Origin: Actinomycetota bacterium
GTDB lineage: Bacteria > Actinomycetota > Actinomycetes > Streptosporangiales > Streptosporangiaceae
NCBI GenBank assembly: GCA_019240215.1
Contig: JAFAYQ010000053.1
Span: 1-64,000 of the forward strand
Length of the DNA stretch: 64,000 bases
Reading direction: 5' to 3'
The position numbers and the translations under genes were made by a program. Below, piece after piece: positions 35,116 through 43,536 of the stretch; the first letter of the stretch is position 1; every line of letters begins with the position of its first letter. The notes below the pieces were generated by a model, which saw nothing but the letters and a program-made list of their open reading frames with translations, was not told where the DNA came from and did no database searches.

Positions 35116-36810
35116 ATGGCGGTCTTGCCGCGGGATCGGGAGTTGCCGGTGCAGACCAGCGATAGGCCGGGCCCGCTGGAGCCGGGGAAATCCGGCCGGG
35201 CGCCGGGCCTCGGGGTGGGCATCGCCCGGGGGGCCGCCGTGGTCGCCGCCCTCACGATCTTCTCCCGGCTGCTGGGCCTGGCCCGCACGCTGGTGTTCGC
35301 GCAGACGGTCGGGGCCAGCTGCCTGGGCACCGCCTACGTCACCGCCAATCAGGTCCCCAACCTGCTCTACGAGCTGGTCCTGGGGGGCGCGCTGACCAGC
35401 GCGATGGTGCCGATCCTGGCCCGCTCGGCCGAGCAGGCGGCCGATGACCCGGCCGAGAAGGACCGGGTCGCCGACATCAGCTCGGCCCTGCTGACCTGGA
35501 CCGTCATCATCCTGGTGCCGCTCGTCCTGATCATCATGGTGGCCGCCGGGCCGATCTCCGCGCTGCTCAACCCGGCCAACGCGCACGCCCAGTGCGTCCG
35601 CGCCGACGTCGTCAACGCGACCAGCCACATGCTGGTGGTGTTCGCCCCGCAGGCGCTGCTCTACGGGCTGTCGGTCGTCCTCTACGGCCTGCTCCAGTCC
35701 TACCGCCGGTTCGCCGCCTCGGCCCTCGGCCCGGGCATCTCCAGCCTGGTGCTGATCTCCTGCTACCTGGCGTTCGTGCCGCTGAACAAGGGCCTCCCGC
35801 TGGCCCGGCTGCCGCTGAGCGCGGAGCTGGTGCTGTCGGTCGGGACCACCGCCGGCGTCGCCGCCCTGGTGGTGGTGGCGGTGCCGTCGACCTGGCGGCT
35901 GCACCTGCGGCTGCGGCCGGTGCTGCGGCTGCCACCCGGAGTGGCGCGCCGGGCGGGCGGGCTGGCGCTGGTCGGCGTGGCCGAGCTGATCGCCGTCGAC
36001 CTGGCCGGGGTGGTGAGCATCGCGCTGGCCAACGGGCGCGGGGAGACCGGCGCGATCGTCATCTTCAACTACAGCTCGCAGGTGTTCAACTCGGTCTCGG
36101 CCGTGCTCGGGCTGTCCATCGTGGTCAGCGCGTTCCCGGTGCTGTCGGCCCGCGAGGGGGCGGCCTTCGACCAGACCAGCGCCGGCTCGACCCGGGCGGT
36201 GCTGCTGATGTCGTGGCTCGGCACCGCGGTGATCGCCGCCATCACCGTCCCGGCCGCGCACGTGCTGGCCCGCCAGCCCAGCCAGGTGACCGAGCTGATC
36301 CAGGCGTTCGCGCTGCTGGCGCCCGGCTGTGCGGCCACCGCGCTGATCGTCAACCTGTCCCGGGTGATGTTCGTGGTCGGGCGGCTCAAGGTCGCGGCGG
36401 CCGCCCTGACCGGCAGCTGGCTGCTGGTCGCGATCGCCGACGTGGTGCTGGCCGAGCTGGCCCCGCCCCGGCTGGTGGTGGCCGCGCTGTCGCTCGGCAA
36501 CACCGTCGGCCAGACCCTGGTGGCGATCCCGATGGTCTTCGTCACCCGGAAGATCTGCGGCAAGGCGGCCGTCCAGGGGGTCGGGCGGGCCGCCCTGGCC
36601 GGCCTGGTGGCCGCGGTCGTCGGCAGCGCCGCCGGTGTCGGCGTCAGCCTGGCCGTCCCCGAGCACCGCAAGCTGGCCGCGTTCGGCCTGGCCTTCCCGG
36701 CCGCGGCGGCCGCAATCATCGCCTTCGGGGCCGTCGCCTTCCTGCTCGACGACGGTGACCTGCGGTCGGTGCTGACCTGGATCCGCCGGGCGGTCCGGCC
36801 GCGCTCCTGA
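35116..36810 (+). CDS. MurJ/MviN-like lipid II flippase
   Basis: 564 residues with 14 hydrophobic helices. The family's early motifs are clear (TIFSRLLGLARTLVFAQTVG, then ANQVPNLLYELVLGGALTSA). Members flip the peptidoglycan precursor lipid II across the membrane. It has no C-terminal pseudokinase extension as found in some actinobacterial MurJ proteins and is not next to rnpA-type neighbours, so it may be a secondary paralogue. Start at the ATG 35116; a later GTG near 35149 is possible. Confidence 0.85.
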   Translation: MAVLPRDRELPVQTSDRPGPLEPGKSGRAPGLGVGIARGAAVVAALTIFSRLLGLARTLVFAQTVGASCLGTAYVTANQVPNLLYELVLGGALTSAMVPILARSAEQAADDPAEKDRVADISSALLTWTVIILVPLVLIIMVAAGPISALLNPANAHAQCVRADVVNATSHMLVVFAPQALLYGLSVVLYGLLQSYRRFAASALGPGISSLVLISCYLAFVPLNKGLPLARLPLSAELVLSVGTTAGVAALVVVAVPSTWRLHLRLRPVLRLPPGVARRAGGLALVGVAELIAVDLAGVVSIALANGRGETGAIVIFNYSSQVFNSVSAVLGLSIVVSAFPVLSAREGAAFDQTSAGSTRAVLLMSWLGTAVIAAITVPAAHVLARQPSQVTELIQAFALLAPGCAATALIVNLSRVMFVVGRLKVAAAALTGSWLLVAIADVVLAELAPPRLVVAALSLGNTVGQTLVAIPMVFVTRKICGKAAVQGVGRAALAGLVAAVVGSAAGVGVSLAVPEHRKLAAFGLAFPAAAAAIIAFGAVAFLLDDGDLRSVLTWIRRAVRPRS

Positions 36811-36867
36811 CGGCAGTCGGGACCGAGGCCGGCCATCCGTGGCCGGCGTCTTGCCGGTAGGGGACGG

Positions 36868-37413
36868 CTAAGTTGCCGACGGCTGGCGTTCGAGGGCGGC
36901 GATGAGGCCGTCGGGTTCGAGCATGCTGAGCGTGATCTGGTCGACGCGGGACGGCCCCAGGCCGAACAGGGTGTCGATGCTCGGCTGGACGTGCGCGGGC
37001 GGGTCCAGGGTCAGCTCGACCAGGCCGTCGGCGGCGCCGTTGACCAGCCAGCGGCCGCGACCGCCGTGCACCCCGGTCGTGTTCCCCACCCGGGTGCGGG
37101 ACCGCTGCACCGAGCGGATCGAGGTGCGCGGGATATCGAGCCTGAACGAGCCCATCCGCACCCGGACCTGGGCCGGGTCGACCTCGACGCCGGACACCCC
37201 GCGGCCGGCGTGGAAGATCAGCCGGTCGAGGGTGTCGGTGATCCGGCCCGACCAGCCGTCGTCGTAGCTGATCGCGAACCACGACGAACCGGGCGGGACC
37301 TGCCCCGAGGCCCGCTGGTGCTCCCGGATGACCTCGCGGCGGGCGGCCGCGTAGGACTCGCCGGTCTCGGCCATGCGGCGGCGGGCGGCGGCGCTGATCT
37401 TGTCGTGCGACAT
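36868..37413 (-). CDS. Conserved hypothetical protein
   Basis: 181 residues, no TM or signal. The N-terminus (SHDKISAAARRRMAETGESY, then AAARREVIREH) is a helical RHH-like or antitoxin-like segment found at the start of many actinobacterial proteins. The rest is beta-rich (FAISYDDGWSGRITDTLD, later VELTLDPPAHVQPSI). No function can be assigned. Confidence 0.72.
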   Translation of the reverse strand: MSHDKISAAARRRMAETGESYAAARREVIREHQRASGQVPPGSSWFAISYDDGWSGRITDTLDRLIFHAGRGVSGVEVDPAQVRVRMGSFRLDIPRTSIRSVQRSRTRVGNTTGVHGGRGRWLVNGAADGLVELTLDPPAHVQPSIDTLFGLGPSRVDQITLSMLEPDGLIAALERQPSAT

Positions 37414-37598
37414 CGTGTCCTCGATCCAGTGGCCTCGTCCCGGCGCCCGGCCACTGCGAGAGTGAGCACGATGAAGGAAGGCGAACGCGCACGCGAGGGC
37501 TGAGCCGCTCTTGTCCTCGAGCGCTACCCCAGCGCCGGGCTGGCGTAGCTCGGATCCGGCAGGCGTGGCTGCCGTCTCCAGCATACGCCGGGTGGGCG

Positions 37599-38297
37599 TC
37601 AGCCGGCCGGCTCGGTGTTGACGATCGCGGTGTGCAGGATCGCCACCGAAATGGCGCCGGCGGCCGGGCTGAGCGGCGTGATGATCGGTTCGGCGGCGGG
37701 CACGCTGAGCCCCTCCAGCCGGTAGGTCGACGGGTTGAAGACCAGCAGCAGATGGAACGGGTCGCCCGCCTGGCTGATACCGATGCCGGGCCGCCCGGCC
37801 GCGTCGGTGACGGGCCGCATCGTGATGCCCGGCTGCTCGGACGCCAGCGTGAACACCGCCGCCGCCACCTTCGGGGGCAGCACCGGTACGAACTGCAGCA
37901 GCCTGCTGAGCTGCTGCCAGATCGGCTCCGGGGCGCCCTGGTGGGGCAGGTCGTTCAGGTAGGCCGCCAGCTTCCGGGCGCTGGTCGGGAGGGCCCGCGC
38001 GGCCGCGTAGGTCGTCGGCCGGGACGGGATGATCCGGGCGCCCTTTGGCAGCTTGAGCGGGAGAGTGCCGCTGAACTCGCCGATGGCGCCGTTGGGCATC
38101 TGAATAGTCACGGAGGTGCCGCCGCCCAGCCTCGAGCCGCAGGTCAGCGGGCCGAGGCCGTCGGGCCCGCCGGGTACCCGCTGGCACGGCCGCTGGTTGA
38201 TCAGGTCGCCGGTCCGCCCGTCCACCGACGACCAGGTCCAGGTGGTGTACCCGGCTACGCCGCCTCTCCGCGGCCAGGACCTCCCGGCCGACGGCAT
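37599..38297 (-). CDS. Hypothetical protein, possibly truncated CU044_5270-like
   Basis: About 232 residues. The C-terminal part (PGIGISQAGDPFHLLLVFNP, later RLEGLSV) has the pattern of CU044_5270-family proteins encoded after ECF sigma factors, but there is no TM helix or signal peptide, and the N-terminus begins mid-domain (TTWTWSSVDGRTGDLINQRP). I suspect a truncated remnant. The start codon is uncertain (ATG 38297 or GTG 38309). A strong hairpin lies across its upstream end. Confidence 0.55.
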   Translation of the reverse strand: MPSAGRSWPRRGGVAGYTTWTWSSVDGRTGDLINQRPCQRVPGGPDGLGPLTCGSRLGGGTSVTIQMPNGAIGEFSGTLPLKLPKGARIIPSRPTTYAAARALPTSARKLAAYLNDLPHQGAPEPIWQQLSRLLQFVPVLPPKVAAAVFTLASEQPGITMRPVTDAAGRPGIGISQAGDPFHLLLVFNPSTYRLEGLSVPAAEPIITPLSPAAGAISVAILHTAIVNTEPAG

Positions 38298-38304
38298 CAC
38301 CCGA

Positions 38305-38340
38305 AGCACCCGGGACTGCTTGAGAAGCAGTCCCGGTGCT
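38305..38340. terminator. Strong hairpin upstream of the 37.6-kb gene
   Basis: AGCACC-CGGGACTGCTT pairs with AAGCAGTCCCGGTGCT over 16 base pairs with one bulged C and a GAG loop. No T-tract follows on either side. It might be a terminator relic, an attenuator of the minus-strand gene or a mobile-repeat remnant. Confidence 0.45.
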
Positions 38341-38387
38341 CGCGTCTACGCAGGTGAGAGGTTGTCTCGCCGGGCCGCCGACCCCGG

Positions 38388-38404
38388 ACTTTATCTCATA
38401 AAGT
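38388..38404. promoter_or_regulatory. wHTH operator box 1
   Basis: ACTTTATCTCATAAAGT: perfect 7-base inverted repeat around CTC. Confidence 0.62.
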
Positions 38405-38422
38405 TCTTCGGCAAACTCCTTG

Positions 38423-38439
38423 ACTTTATGCCGTAAAGC
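38423..38439. promoter_or_regulatory. wHTH operator box 2
   Basis: ACTTTATGCCGTAAAGC: same left arm, right arm 5 of 7. Confidence 0.5.
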
Positions 38440-38446
38440 AGCGTCT

Positions 38447-38463
38447 ACTTTATGACATAGAGT
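38447..38463. promoter_or_regulatory. wHTH operator box 3
   Basis: ACTTTATGACATAGAGT: right arm 6 of 7. It lies 25 bases before the membrane-protein ATG, so it overlaps or adjoins the promoter. Confidence 0.55.
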
Positions 38464-38488
38464 CGATCACGGGAGACAGGGAGACACC

Positions 38489-39145
38489 ATGAACCCCACC
38501 TTCGACACCGCCGGCACCAACGGCGGCGAGTTCGACCCCCAGCAGGCCGCATCCCTGCTCAACCAGAGCACTCAGCAGGCCCAGCGCCACCTCGAACAGA
38601 CTCCGCCGTGGTTCCTGGCGGCCCGAGCCGGCCTGGCCCTGGTCGCCTACGGCGCGCTCTGGCTGTCGACCCGCGGGCAGCACCCCTACCACTACCCGAC
38701 CGCCGCGGTCGGGCCGGCCGAGGCCGCGGTCGGGATCGCCAACGTGACCGCAGTAGCGGTGATGGCCAAGCGGGCCTCGGCCGGGATCGTCGGGCGGAAC
38801 CGGTTCCGGCCGCTCGATCTGGTGGTCGCGGTGGCGGTCTGGGTCCTCGTGCTGACGGGCCTGGCCGCGCTGGCCGGCTCCGGGGCCAGCGACTCGATCA
38901 CCTGGGGCTATTACCCGGCCGCGGCGCCGCCGATTGCCGCCGGCCTGGCCTGGGCGGCCATGATGGCGTACCGCCGGAACCGGCGGGGAGTCGTCACCGG
39001 GGTGGCGGCGGCCGTGGTCGGCGGGCTGAGCCTGCTGGCCGGTCCGTCCGGGGCGTGGGCGGTCTGCGGGATCGGCTTCTGCGCCCTGCTGCTGGCCAAG
39101 GCGGCCTTCATCGCCCGGCAGCAGCGCCGCCGCGTGACCGCCTGA
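38489..39145 (+). CDS. Integral membrane protein of the wHTH operon
   Basis: 218 residues with about five or six hydrophobic helices (for example LVVAVAVWVLVLTGLAALAG). A Gln-rich cytosolic N-terminus (QQAASLLNQSTQQAQRHLEQ) precedes them. Not recognised as a named transporter. The GGGAGACAGGGAGA just upstream is the ribosome binding site. It forms an operon with the two winged-helix genes downstream. Confidence 0.75.
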   Translation: MNPTFDTAGTNGGEFDPQQAASLLNQSTQQAQRHLEQTPPWFLAARAGLALVAYGALWLSTRGQHPYHYPTAAVGPAEAAVGIANVTAVAVMAKRASAGIVGRNRFRPLDLVVAVAVWVLVLTGLAALAGSGASDSITWGYYPAAAPPIAAGLAWAAMMAYRRNRRGVVTGVAAAVVGGLSLLAGPSGAWAVCGIGFCALLLAKAAFIARQQRRRVTA

Positions 39146-39184
39146 CCCGTCCGATGACCAGCTCTACCCGCACGATGGAGATCC

Positions 39185-39511
39185 ATGGCTGACGACGGAC
39201 TGGACCCGCTGATCCACGTCCCCACCCGGCTGCGCATCGTCGCCACCCTGGCGGCGCTGCCCGACGGAGACGCGCTCTCCTTCACCCGGTTGCAGGACAT
39301 GCTCGAGCTGACCCCGGGGAACCTGATCATCCAGCTCCGCAAGCTGGAAGACGCCGGCTACCTGAGCAGCGAAAAAGTCAAGAACGGTTCGAGCCAGCAG
39401 ACCAACGTGGCTCTGACCAGCAGAGGCAGGAAGGCGCTGGACGCCTACACCCAGGCGCTGCGCAACCTGCTCGGCGGCATCGGCGAGCGCGACCCGCTCA
39501 GCGGCCGTTAG
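39185..39511 (+). CDS. Winged-helix transcriptional regulator
   Basis: 108 residues of the HTH_34-like winged-helix type (LRIVATLAALPDGDALSFTR, then LQDMLELTPGNLIIQLRKLE, then a wing ending VALTSRGRKAL). Such proteins usually repress their own operon by binding ACTTTAT-type palindromes, and three such boxes precede this operon. That link is inferred. Confidence 0.87.
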   Translation: MADDGLDPLIHVPTRLRIVATLAALPDGDALSFTRLQDMLELTPGNLIIQLRKLEDAGYLSSEKVKNGSSQQTNVALTSRGRKALDAYTQALRNLLGGIGERDPLSGR

Positions 39512-39526
39512 ACGGAGGAACCAACG

Positions 39527-40135
39527 ATGAGCACCGGCACCCTCGACCCGGTGATCCACGAGCCGGAGCGGCTGCGGATCGTCGCGACGCTGGCGGCGCT
39601 GCCCGACGGCGACGCGCTGAGCGTCACCCGCCTGCAGCGGCTGCTCCGGCTCACCCCGGCCCGCCTGTCCACCCGCCTGCGGGAGCTGGACCGGGTCGGC
39701 TACGTCCACACCGAACCCACCGGCGGCGGCCGGGCTCCGGCCACCGCCGCCCTCACCCGCGACGGCCGCACCGCGCTTCACGACTACGCCGCCGGGCTGC
39801 GTCAGCCGACCGGGGGCCAGCCAGCCGCGAGCCAGCCGGCTAGGGAGCTTGCCGCCCCGGCCCCTGGCCTGCAGGCTCCTGGCCTGCGGGCCGCCGACGC
39901 CGACCGCGACGCGGCCGCCGCCGCCCTGGGCGTCCACTACGCCCAGGGCCGGCTGACCCTGGAAGAGCTGAACGCCCGCCTCGACGCCACCCTGGCCGCC
40001 ACCACCTACGGCGAGCTGGCCGACACCAGCCGCGACCTGCCCGATCTGGCTCAGGCCCCGGTGCCCTGGCCCGCCTGCAGGGTCAGCCGGTCCACCTCGG
40101 TGCTGGCCAGGTACTGGTCCCGCTCGGCCAGGTAG
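39527..40135 (+). CDS. Winged-helix protein fused to a DUF1707 domain
   Basis: 202 residues. The N-terminal half repeats the preceding gene (LRIVATLAALPDGDALSVTR), so the two genes arose by tandem duplication. After a Pro/Ala/Gln linker comes a DUF1707 domain (RLTLEELNARLDATLAATTY), usually at the N-terminus of small membrane proteins; here no TM helix follows. The last 28 codons overlap the convergent ABM gene, so the C-terminal residues may be of little functional weight. Confidence 0.78.
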   Translation: MSTGTLDPVIHEPERLRIVATLAALPDGDALSVTRLQRLLRLTPARLSTRLRELDRVGYVHTEPTGGGRAPATAALTRDGRTALHDYAAGLRQPTGGQPAASQPARELAAPAPGLQAPGLRAADADRDAAAAALGVHYAQGRLTLEELNARLDATLAATTYGELADTSRDLPDLAQAPVPWPACRVSRSTSVLARYWSRSAR

Positions 40136-40359
40136 CGCCGGGTGTGCGGCGCGGCCTCGTGCGCCTCGAACGCGGCCCGGTCGCGGTACAGCTCGTAGAA
40201 CATGCGCTGCAGCGGCTGGCCCTCCACCAGATGCGAGGCGTAGATCAGGGTCCCGGGCTCGCCGGCCTTGATGCCCTCGTTGGTCTCGGCCACCAGCCGG
40301 TCGTAGGCGGCCGCGCTGGCCTCGTCCTTACACGTGAAACGCACGCACAGACCGAACAT
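40051..40359 (-). CDS. ABM-fold protein, chromosomal copy
   Basis: 102 residues, same length and about 81% identical by eye to the copy on the integrative element (16090-16398). Key segments MFGLCVRFTCKDEASAAAYD and ELYRDRAAFEAHEAAP are shared. It overlaps the wHTH-DUF1707 gene by 85 bases in convergent orientation. Substrate or role unknown. Confidence 0.82.
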   Translation of the reverse strand: MFGLCVRFTCKDEASAAAYDRLVAETNEGIKAGEPGTLIYASHLVEGQPLQRMFYELYRDRAAFEAHEAAPHTRRYLAERDQYLASTEVDRLTLQAGQGTGA

Positions 40360-40432
40360 GGGGCCGAGTCTAGGTCCAGGTCCTGGCCGCGCCCCGAGTG
40401 ACTCCGGGGCCGCCCTGTGGCAGGTTGGGCGG

Positions 40433-41005
40433 GTGACCTTGAAACCAGATGTGGCCTTCGTGCAGGGGCTCGACTTCTTCAGCGACGCGGTCGGCCGCCT
40501 CGGCCCGGCCGACTGGGACCGGCCGTCGCCCTGCCAGGGCTGGCGGGCGCTCGACGTGCTCGGCCACGTCGGGCAGGCCACCCGGTTCGGGACCGCGCTG
40601 CTGCAGGGGGACCGGCCCGAATGGGCACCGGTCGAGCCGCCCGGCGATCTGGTCGACGGCGCCCCGGCCGGCTGGTGGGCCGGGCTGGCGAGCCGGGCCC
40701 GCGACGCGGTCGGCGGCGTGGATCTGGACCAGGTCGTCGATTCGCCGGCCGGGCGGCGCAGCGTCGGCGACGGGCTGAGCTTCCCCGCCCTCGACCTGTA
40801 CATCCACGGCTGGGACATCGCCCGGAGCGGCGGGGTCGACCTGGTCATCCCGGCCGCGGCGATCGAGTTCGCGCACTCGGTGATCGACCCGGTGCCGGAC
40901 GGCACGGTCCGCAACGGCCGGGTGTTCGCGGCTGCCAAGCCCGCCCCGGCCGGCGCGACCGAATCCGAGGCGTTCCTGGCCTGGACCGGCCGCGACCTGG
41001 CCTGA
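40433..41005 (+). CDS. Mycothiol-dependent maleylpyruvate isomerase-like (DinB fold) protein
   Basis: 190 residues from a GTG. Typical segments are FFSDAVGRLGPADWDRPSPC, then GWRALDVLGHVGQATR with a metal-ligand His, and DLYIHGWDIARSGGVDLVI with a further His. Members of the TIGR03086-type family use mycothiol or are uncharacterised. The substrate is not known. Confidence 0.85.
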   Translation: MTLKPDVAFVQGLDFFSDAVGRLGPADWDRPSPCQGWRALDVLGHVGQATRFGTALLQGDRPEWAPVEPPGDLVDGAPAGWWAGLASRARDAVGGVDLDQVVDSPAGRRSVGDGLSFPALDLYIHGWDIARSGGVDLVIPAAAIEFAHSVIDPVPDGTVRNGRVFAAAKPAPAGATESEAFLAWTGRDLA

Positions 41006-41178
41006 CCTAATGAATCTAATAGTGAATGCTGCTGAGTTAGTTGCACTGAGATAATCTCTCAGGATTGGCAAGAGCTAATTGGCATGTTGCAACGTACCCT
41101 TGTGCTCATCCACCAGGTGCTGTCCTGTAGTGCTCGGAGGTGCGGCACCTGAGTTTCACCTAGAGCTGTCGAGGGACG

Positions 41179-41922
41179 ATGAACCAGAGATTCCCTGTAC
41201 GCCGGGGTTTCCGGCTCACGTTCAACATAGTCATAGTCTTGATCGTCGTAACCTTGGTGGTTTTCTACCCACTGGCATTTTCCGGCCTCGAAGGCTTGAT
41301 GAGAGCTGAGCTGAAAAGCTCGAATATCAGTCAGGCCTACGCTGCATTGTCGGCCCTCGCCAGTTCCCTGGCGTTGATCGGGGTAGTCATTTCCCTGTTC
41401 TATCAGGCGCGAGCCGGTCGTACCGCCCGGGAACAGTCAATACGTAACCTGCAACAGCAACTGATTACAATGGAGATGGAAGACCCCTCGCTCATGACGG
41501 CCGTCGGCGCGCCATGGGGTCTGCCCATACCGGCCGAGAGTGCAAAAATTCGCGAGCATCTATATATTCATATGTGGGCATCATACTGGGCAGGCATTTA
41601 CGCGGTAGGGGAGATCAACACGGCGGTGGCCAGAAAAATCGCCCGAGCAGAACTATTCGGCAGCGAGGCGGGAAGAGAATATTGGACGGCCGTCAGGAAC
41701 AACGTGCTGAGCACCAACGAGGGCAAGTACAAGCGCTTCGTGCAGATTGTTGATCAAGAATATCGCCAGATCATAGCGAAAAATATCCCGACCAACAAAC
41801 CAGTAAAAGACACTAGTTACAGTGTAAATGCCAAAAATAAACCGACATGCAACCTAACGAGCGTTGCCGCGATAGCCGGTGCACTTGTCGCCGGAATGCT
41901 GATCTGCCGGAAGCTGCCATGA
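41179..41922 (+). CDS. DUF6082-like membrane protein
   Basis: 247 residues; two hydrophobic helices (about residues 16-36 and 53-74: IVLIVVTLVVFYPLAF and AALSALASSLALIGVVISLF) followed by a Gln-rich region (EQSIRNLQQQLITMEM) and soluble part. The layout resembles DUF6082 proteins of actinobacteria. A third hydrophobic segment ends the protein (AAIAGALVAGMLI). Base composition is clearly lower in GC than neighbours, suggesting acquisition. Confidence 0.65.
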   Translation: MNQRFPVRRGFRLTFNIVIVLIVVTLVVFYPLAFSGLEGLMRAELKSSNISQAYAALSALASSLALIGVVISLFYQARAGRTAREQSIRNLQQQLITMEMEDPSLMTAVGAPWGLPIPAESAKIREHLYIHMWASYWAGIYAVGEINTAVARKIARAELFGSEAGREYWTAVRNNVLSTNEGKYKRFVQIVDQEYRQIIAKNIPTNKPVKDTSYSVNAKNKPTCNLTSVAAIAGALVAGMLICRKLP

Positions 41923-41947
41923 GCCGGTAGCCGACTGCACTGAGGTA

Positions 41948-42160
41948 TCAGTAGGCTCGCTTCACTGACTCGATGAACGCCTGCCAGGTCTTGCCGGTGA
42001 ATGAGAGGGTCGGAAGTGGGTCTTTTGAGTCTCGGACCACCACGCCCGAGTTCGCAACCCCAACTTCGGTACATTGGCTGCTGAAACTACTCCGGCTGCT
42101 TTTTCGCCAATATGCACCATTGTTACCAATGGTCTGCTTCGCAACATCGGCCTCGTCCAT
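41948..42160 (-). CDS. DUF397-domain protein
   Basis: 70 residues with the domain's WRKSSRSSFSSQCTEV core, GVVVRDSKDP and a C-terminal FTGKTWQAFIESVK. Usually these proteins are encoded next to an XRE-type partner regulator (as in whiJ-like loci); none is adjacent here, making it an orphan. Low GC like its neighbour. Confidence 0.83.
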   Translation of the reverse strand: MDEADVAKQTIGNNGAYWRKSSRSSFSSQCTEVGVANSGVVVRDSKDPLPTLSFTGKTWQAFIESVKRAY

Positions 42161-42231
42161 GTGGGCAGACTATCGAGTACCAGTCGTCCCGTCAGCCCCT
42201 TCCCTTTCAATACGTGCCTTTTCACTCGCGC

Positions 42232-42630
42232 CTAGGGCAGCGGCTGGGCGATCTCCCAGATGTGACCGCCGGGGTCGGTGAAGCTGGCGGTGCGGATGCC
42301 CCAGGGCCGGTTCATCGGCCCGTTCAGCAGGGTCACGCCCCGGCGGGCCAGCTCGGCGCAGACCGCGTCGACGTCGCCGACCTCGACCGTCAGCTGGTAG
42401 CGGGCACCGGCGCCGGGGCTGGCCACCGGGGCCGGCTCGATCAGCTCGGGGGCGGCCGCGACGCCGAGGACGTTGATGATGGTGTCGCCGCACTTGAACG
42501 CGGCCGAGTTCTCGTCCTCGAAGATCAGCGGCAGCCCGAACACGTCCAGGTAGAACGACCGTGACCGGACCAGGTCCTCGGCGAAGATCGTGATCGCGCT
42601 GATGCTGGGGTTCTCGATGAGTGCCATCAC
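42232..42630 (-). CDS. VOC/glyoxalase-family protein
   Basis: 132 residues. Motifs include ISAITIFAEDLVRSRSFYLD, VFGLPLIFEDENSA and the end NRPWGIRTASFTDPGGHIWE with a metal-ligand Glu. Substrate unknown. It is divergent from the deaminase gene. Confidence 0.88.
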   Translation of the reverse strand: MMALIENPSISAITIFAEDLVRSRSFYLDVFGLPLIFEDENSAAFKCGDTIINVLGVAAAPELIEPAPVASPGAGARYQLTVEVGDVDAVCAELARRGVTLLNGPMNRPWGIRTASFTDPGGHIWEIAQPLP

Positions 42631-42682
42631 CGCCCGACGAACCGGGGTTCACGAAATCATCGGCGCCCGCCACACTGGCCGG

Positions 42683-43387
42683 ATGGAAGCACCACCCGGG
42701 GAAGGCCGGCCCGGGGAAGGCCCGCCCGAGGGCGCGGCCTACCAGTGGGCCACCCTCGACGAACCCTGGCGGGAGGCGTTCCGGCAGGCCTGGCAGGCCC
42801 TGCGCACCGGCAACGTCCCGGTCGGCGCCTGCGCCGCCACCGCTGACGGCGAGATCGTCCACGCCGCCCGTAACCGGGTCACCGACCCGGCCGCCCCGCC
42901 CGGCGAGGTGGCGGGCTCGGCGCTCGCCCACGCCGAGATCAACGTGCTGGCCCGGCTGCCGTTCCGGCACCGCCGGGACCTGGTGCTGACCACCACGCTG
43001 GAGCCCTGCCTGCAGTGCGCGGCCGCCATCCGGCTGGGGCCGATCGCGACCGTCCGGTTCGCGGGGGCCGACCGCTACTGGGACGGGTGCCACGAGTTCG
43101 GCAAGCTGTCGGCCCGCGAAGCACGGCGGACACAGCCGGCCCGGATCGGCCCCCGGGCCGATGAACTAGGCCTGTTCGCCACCCTGATCTCCCGGATCGG
43201 CCCAGCCCTGACCCCCCGCTACCAGCAGGCGCTGCGGACCCTGGGCGAAGCCGCCCTGACCGACCTCGCCCGCCAGCTGACCGGTGGCTCCGAAGTGAGG
43301 CTGCTCACAGCGATGGAGCCCGCAGCCGCCTTCGGCTACCTGTGGCCGCGGCTAAACGATGTTGTGAACAGCGCGGAAACCTTGTAA
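42683..43387 (+). CDS. CMP/dCMP-type zinc deaminase
   Basis: 234 residues. The zinc site is seen as AHAEINVL (His, catalytic Glu) and PCLQCAAAIRLG (two Cys). The N-terminal ~25 residues are Pro/Gly-rich. The C-terminal 100 residues exceed the minimal deaminase fold and have no recognised domain. It may act on guanine, a nucleoside or another base; this cannot be decided here. Confidence 0.86.
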   Translation: MEAPPGEGRPGEGPPEGAAYQWATLDEPWREAFRQAWQALRTGNVPVGACAATADGEIVHAARNRVTDPAAPPGEVAGSALAHAEINVLARLPFRHRRDLVLTTTLEPCLQCAAAIRLGPIATVRFAGADRYWDGCHEFGKLSAREARRTQPARIGPRADELGLFATLISRIGPALTPRYQQALRTLGEAALTDLARQLTGGSEVRLLTAMEPAAAFGYLWPRLNDVVNSAETL

Positions 43388-43536
43388 CCAGGAGCATCAC
43401 CGGTCCCCCGCGGGGTCCCGGTCACCCGCCGCAGGCGGTATATCTGAAGGGTCGGCTCGGGGGGTCGCCGTGACCACTGCGCCCCGGCGAGGCCGTGCGG
43501 TCTGTCCCAAGTCGCGCGGTAAGACACCAATCACCG

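Noticed and set aside
34930..36666. Long open frame (578 codons) antisense to the murJ-like gene
   Set aside because: Pro/Gly/Gln/His/Asp/Arg-rich product typical of high-GC antisense shadows; no domain and no start signal.
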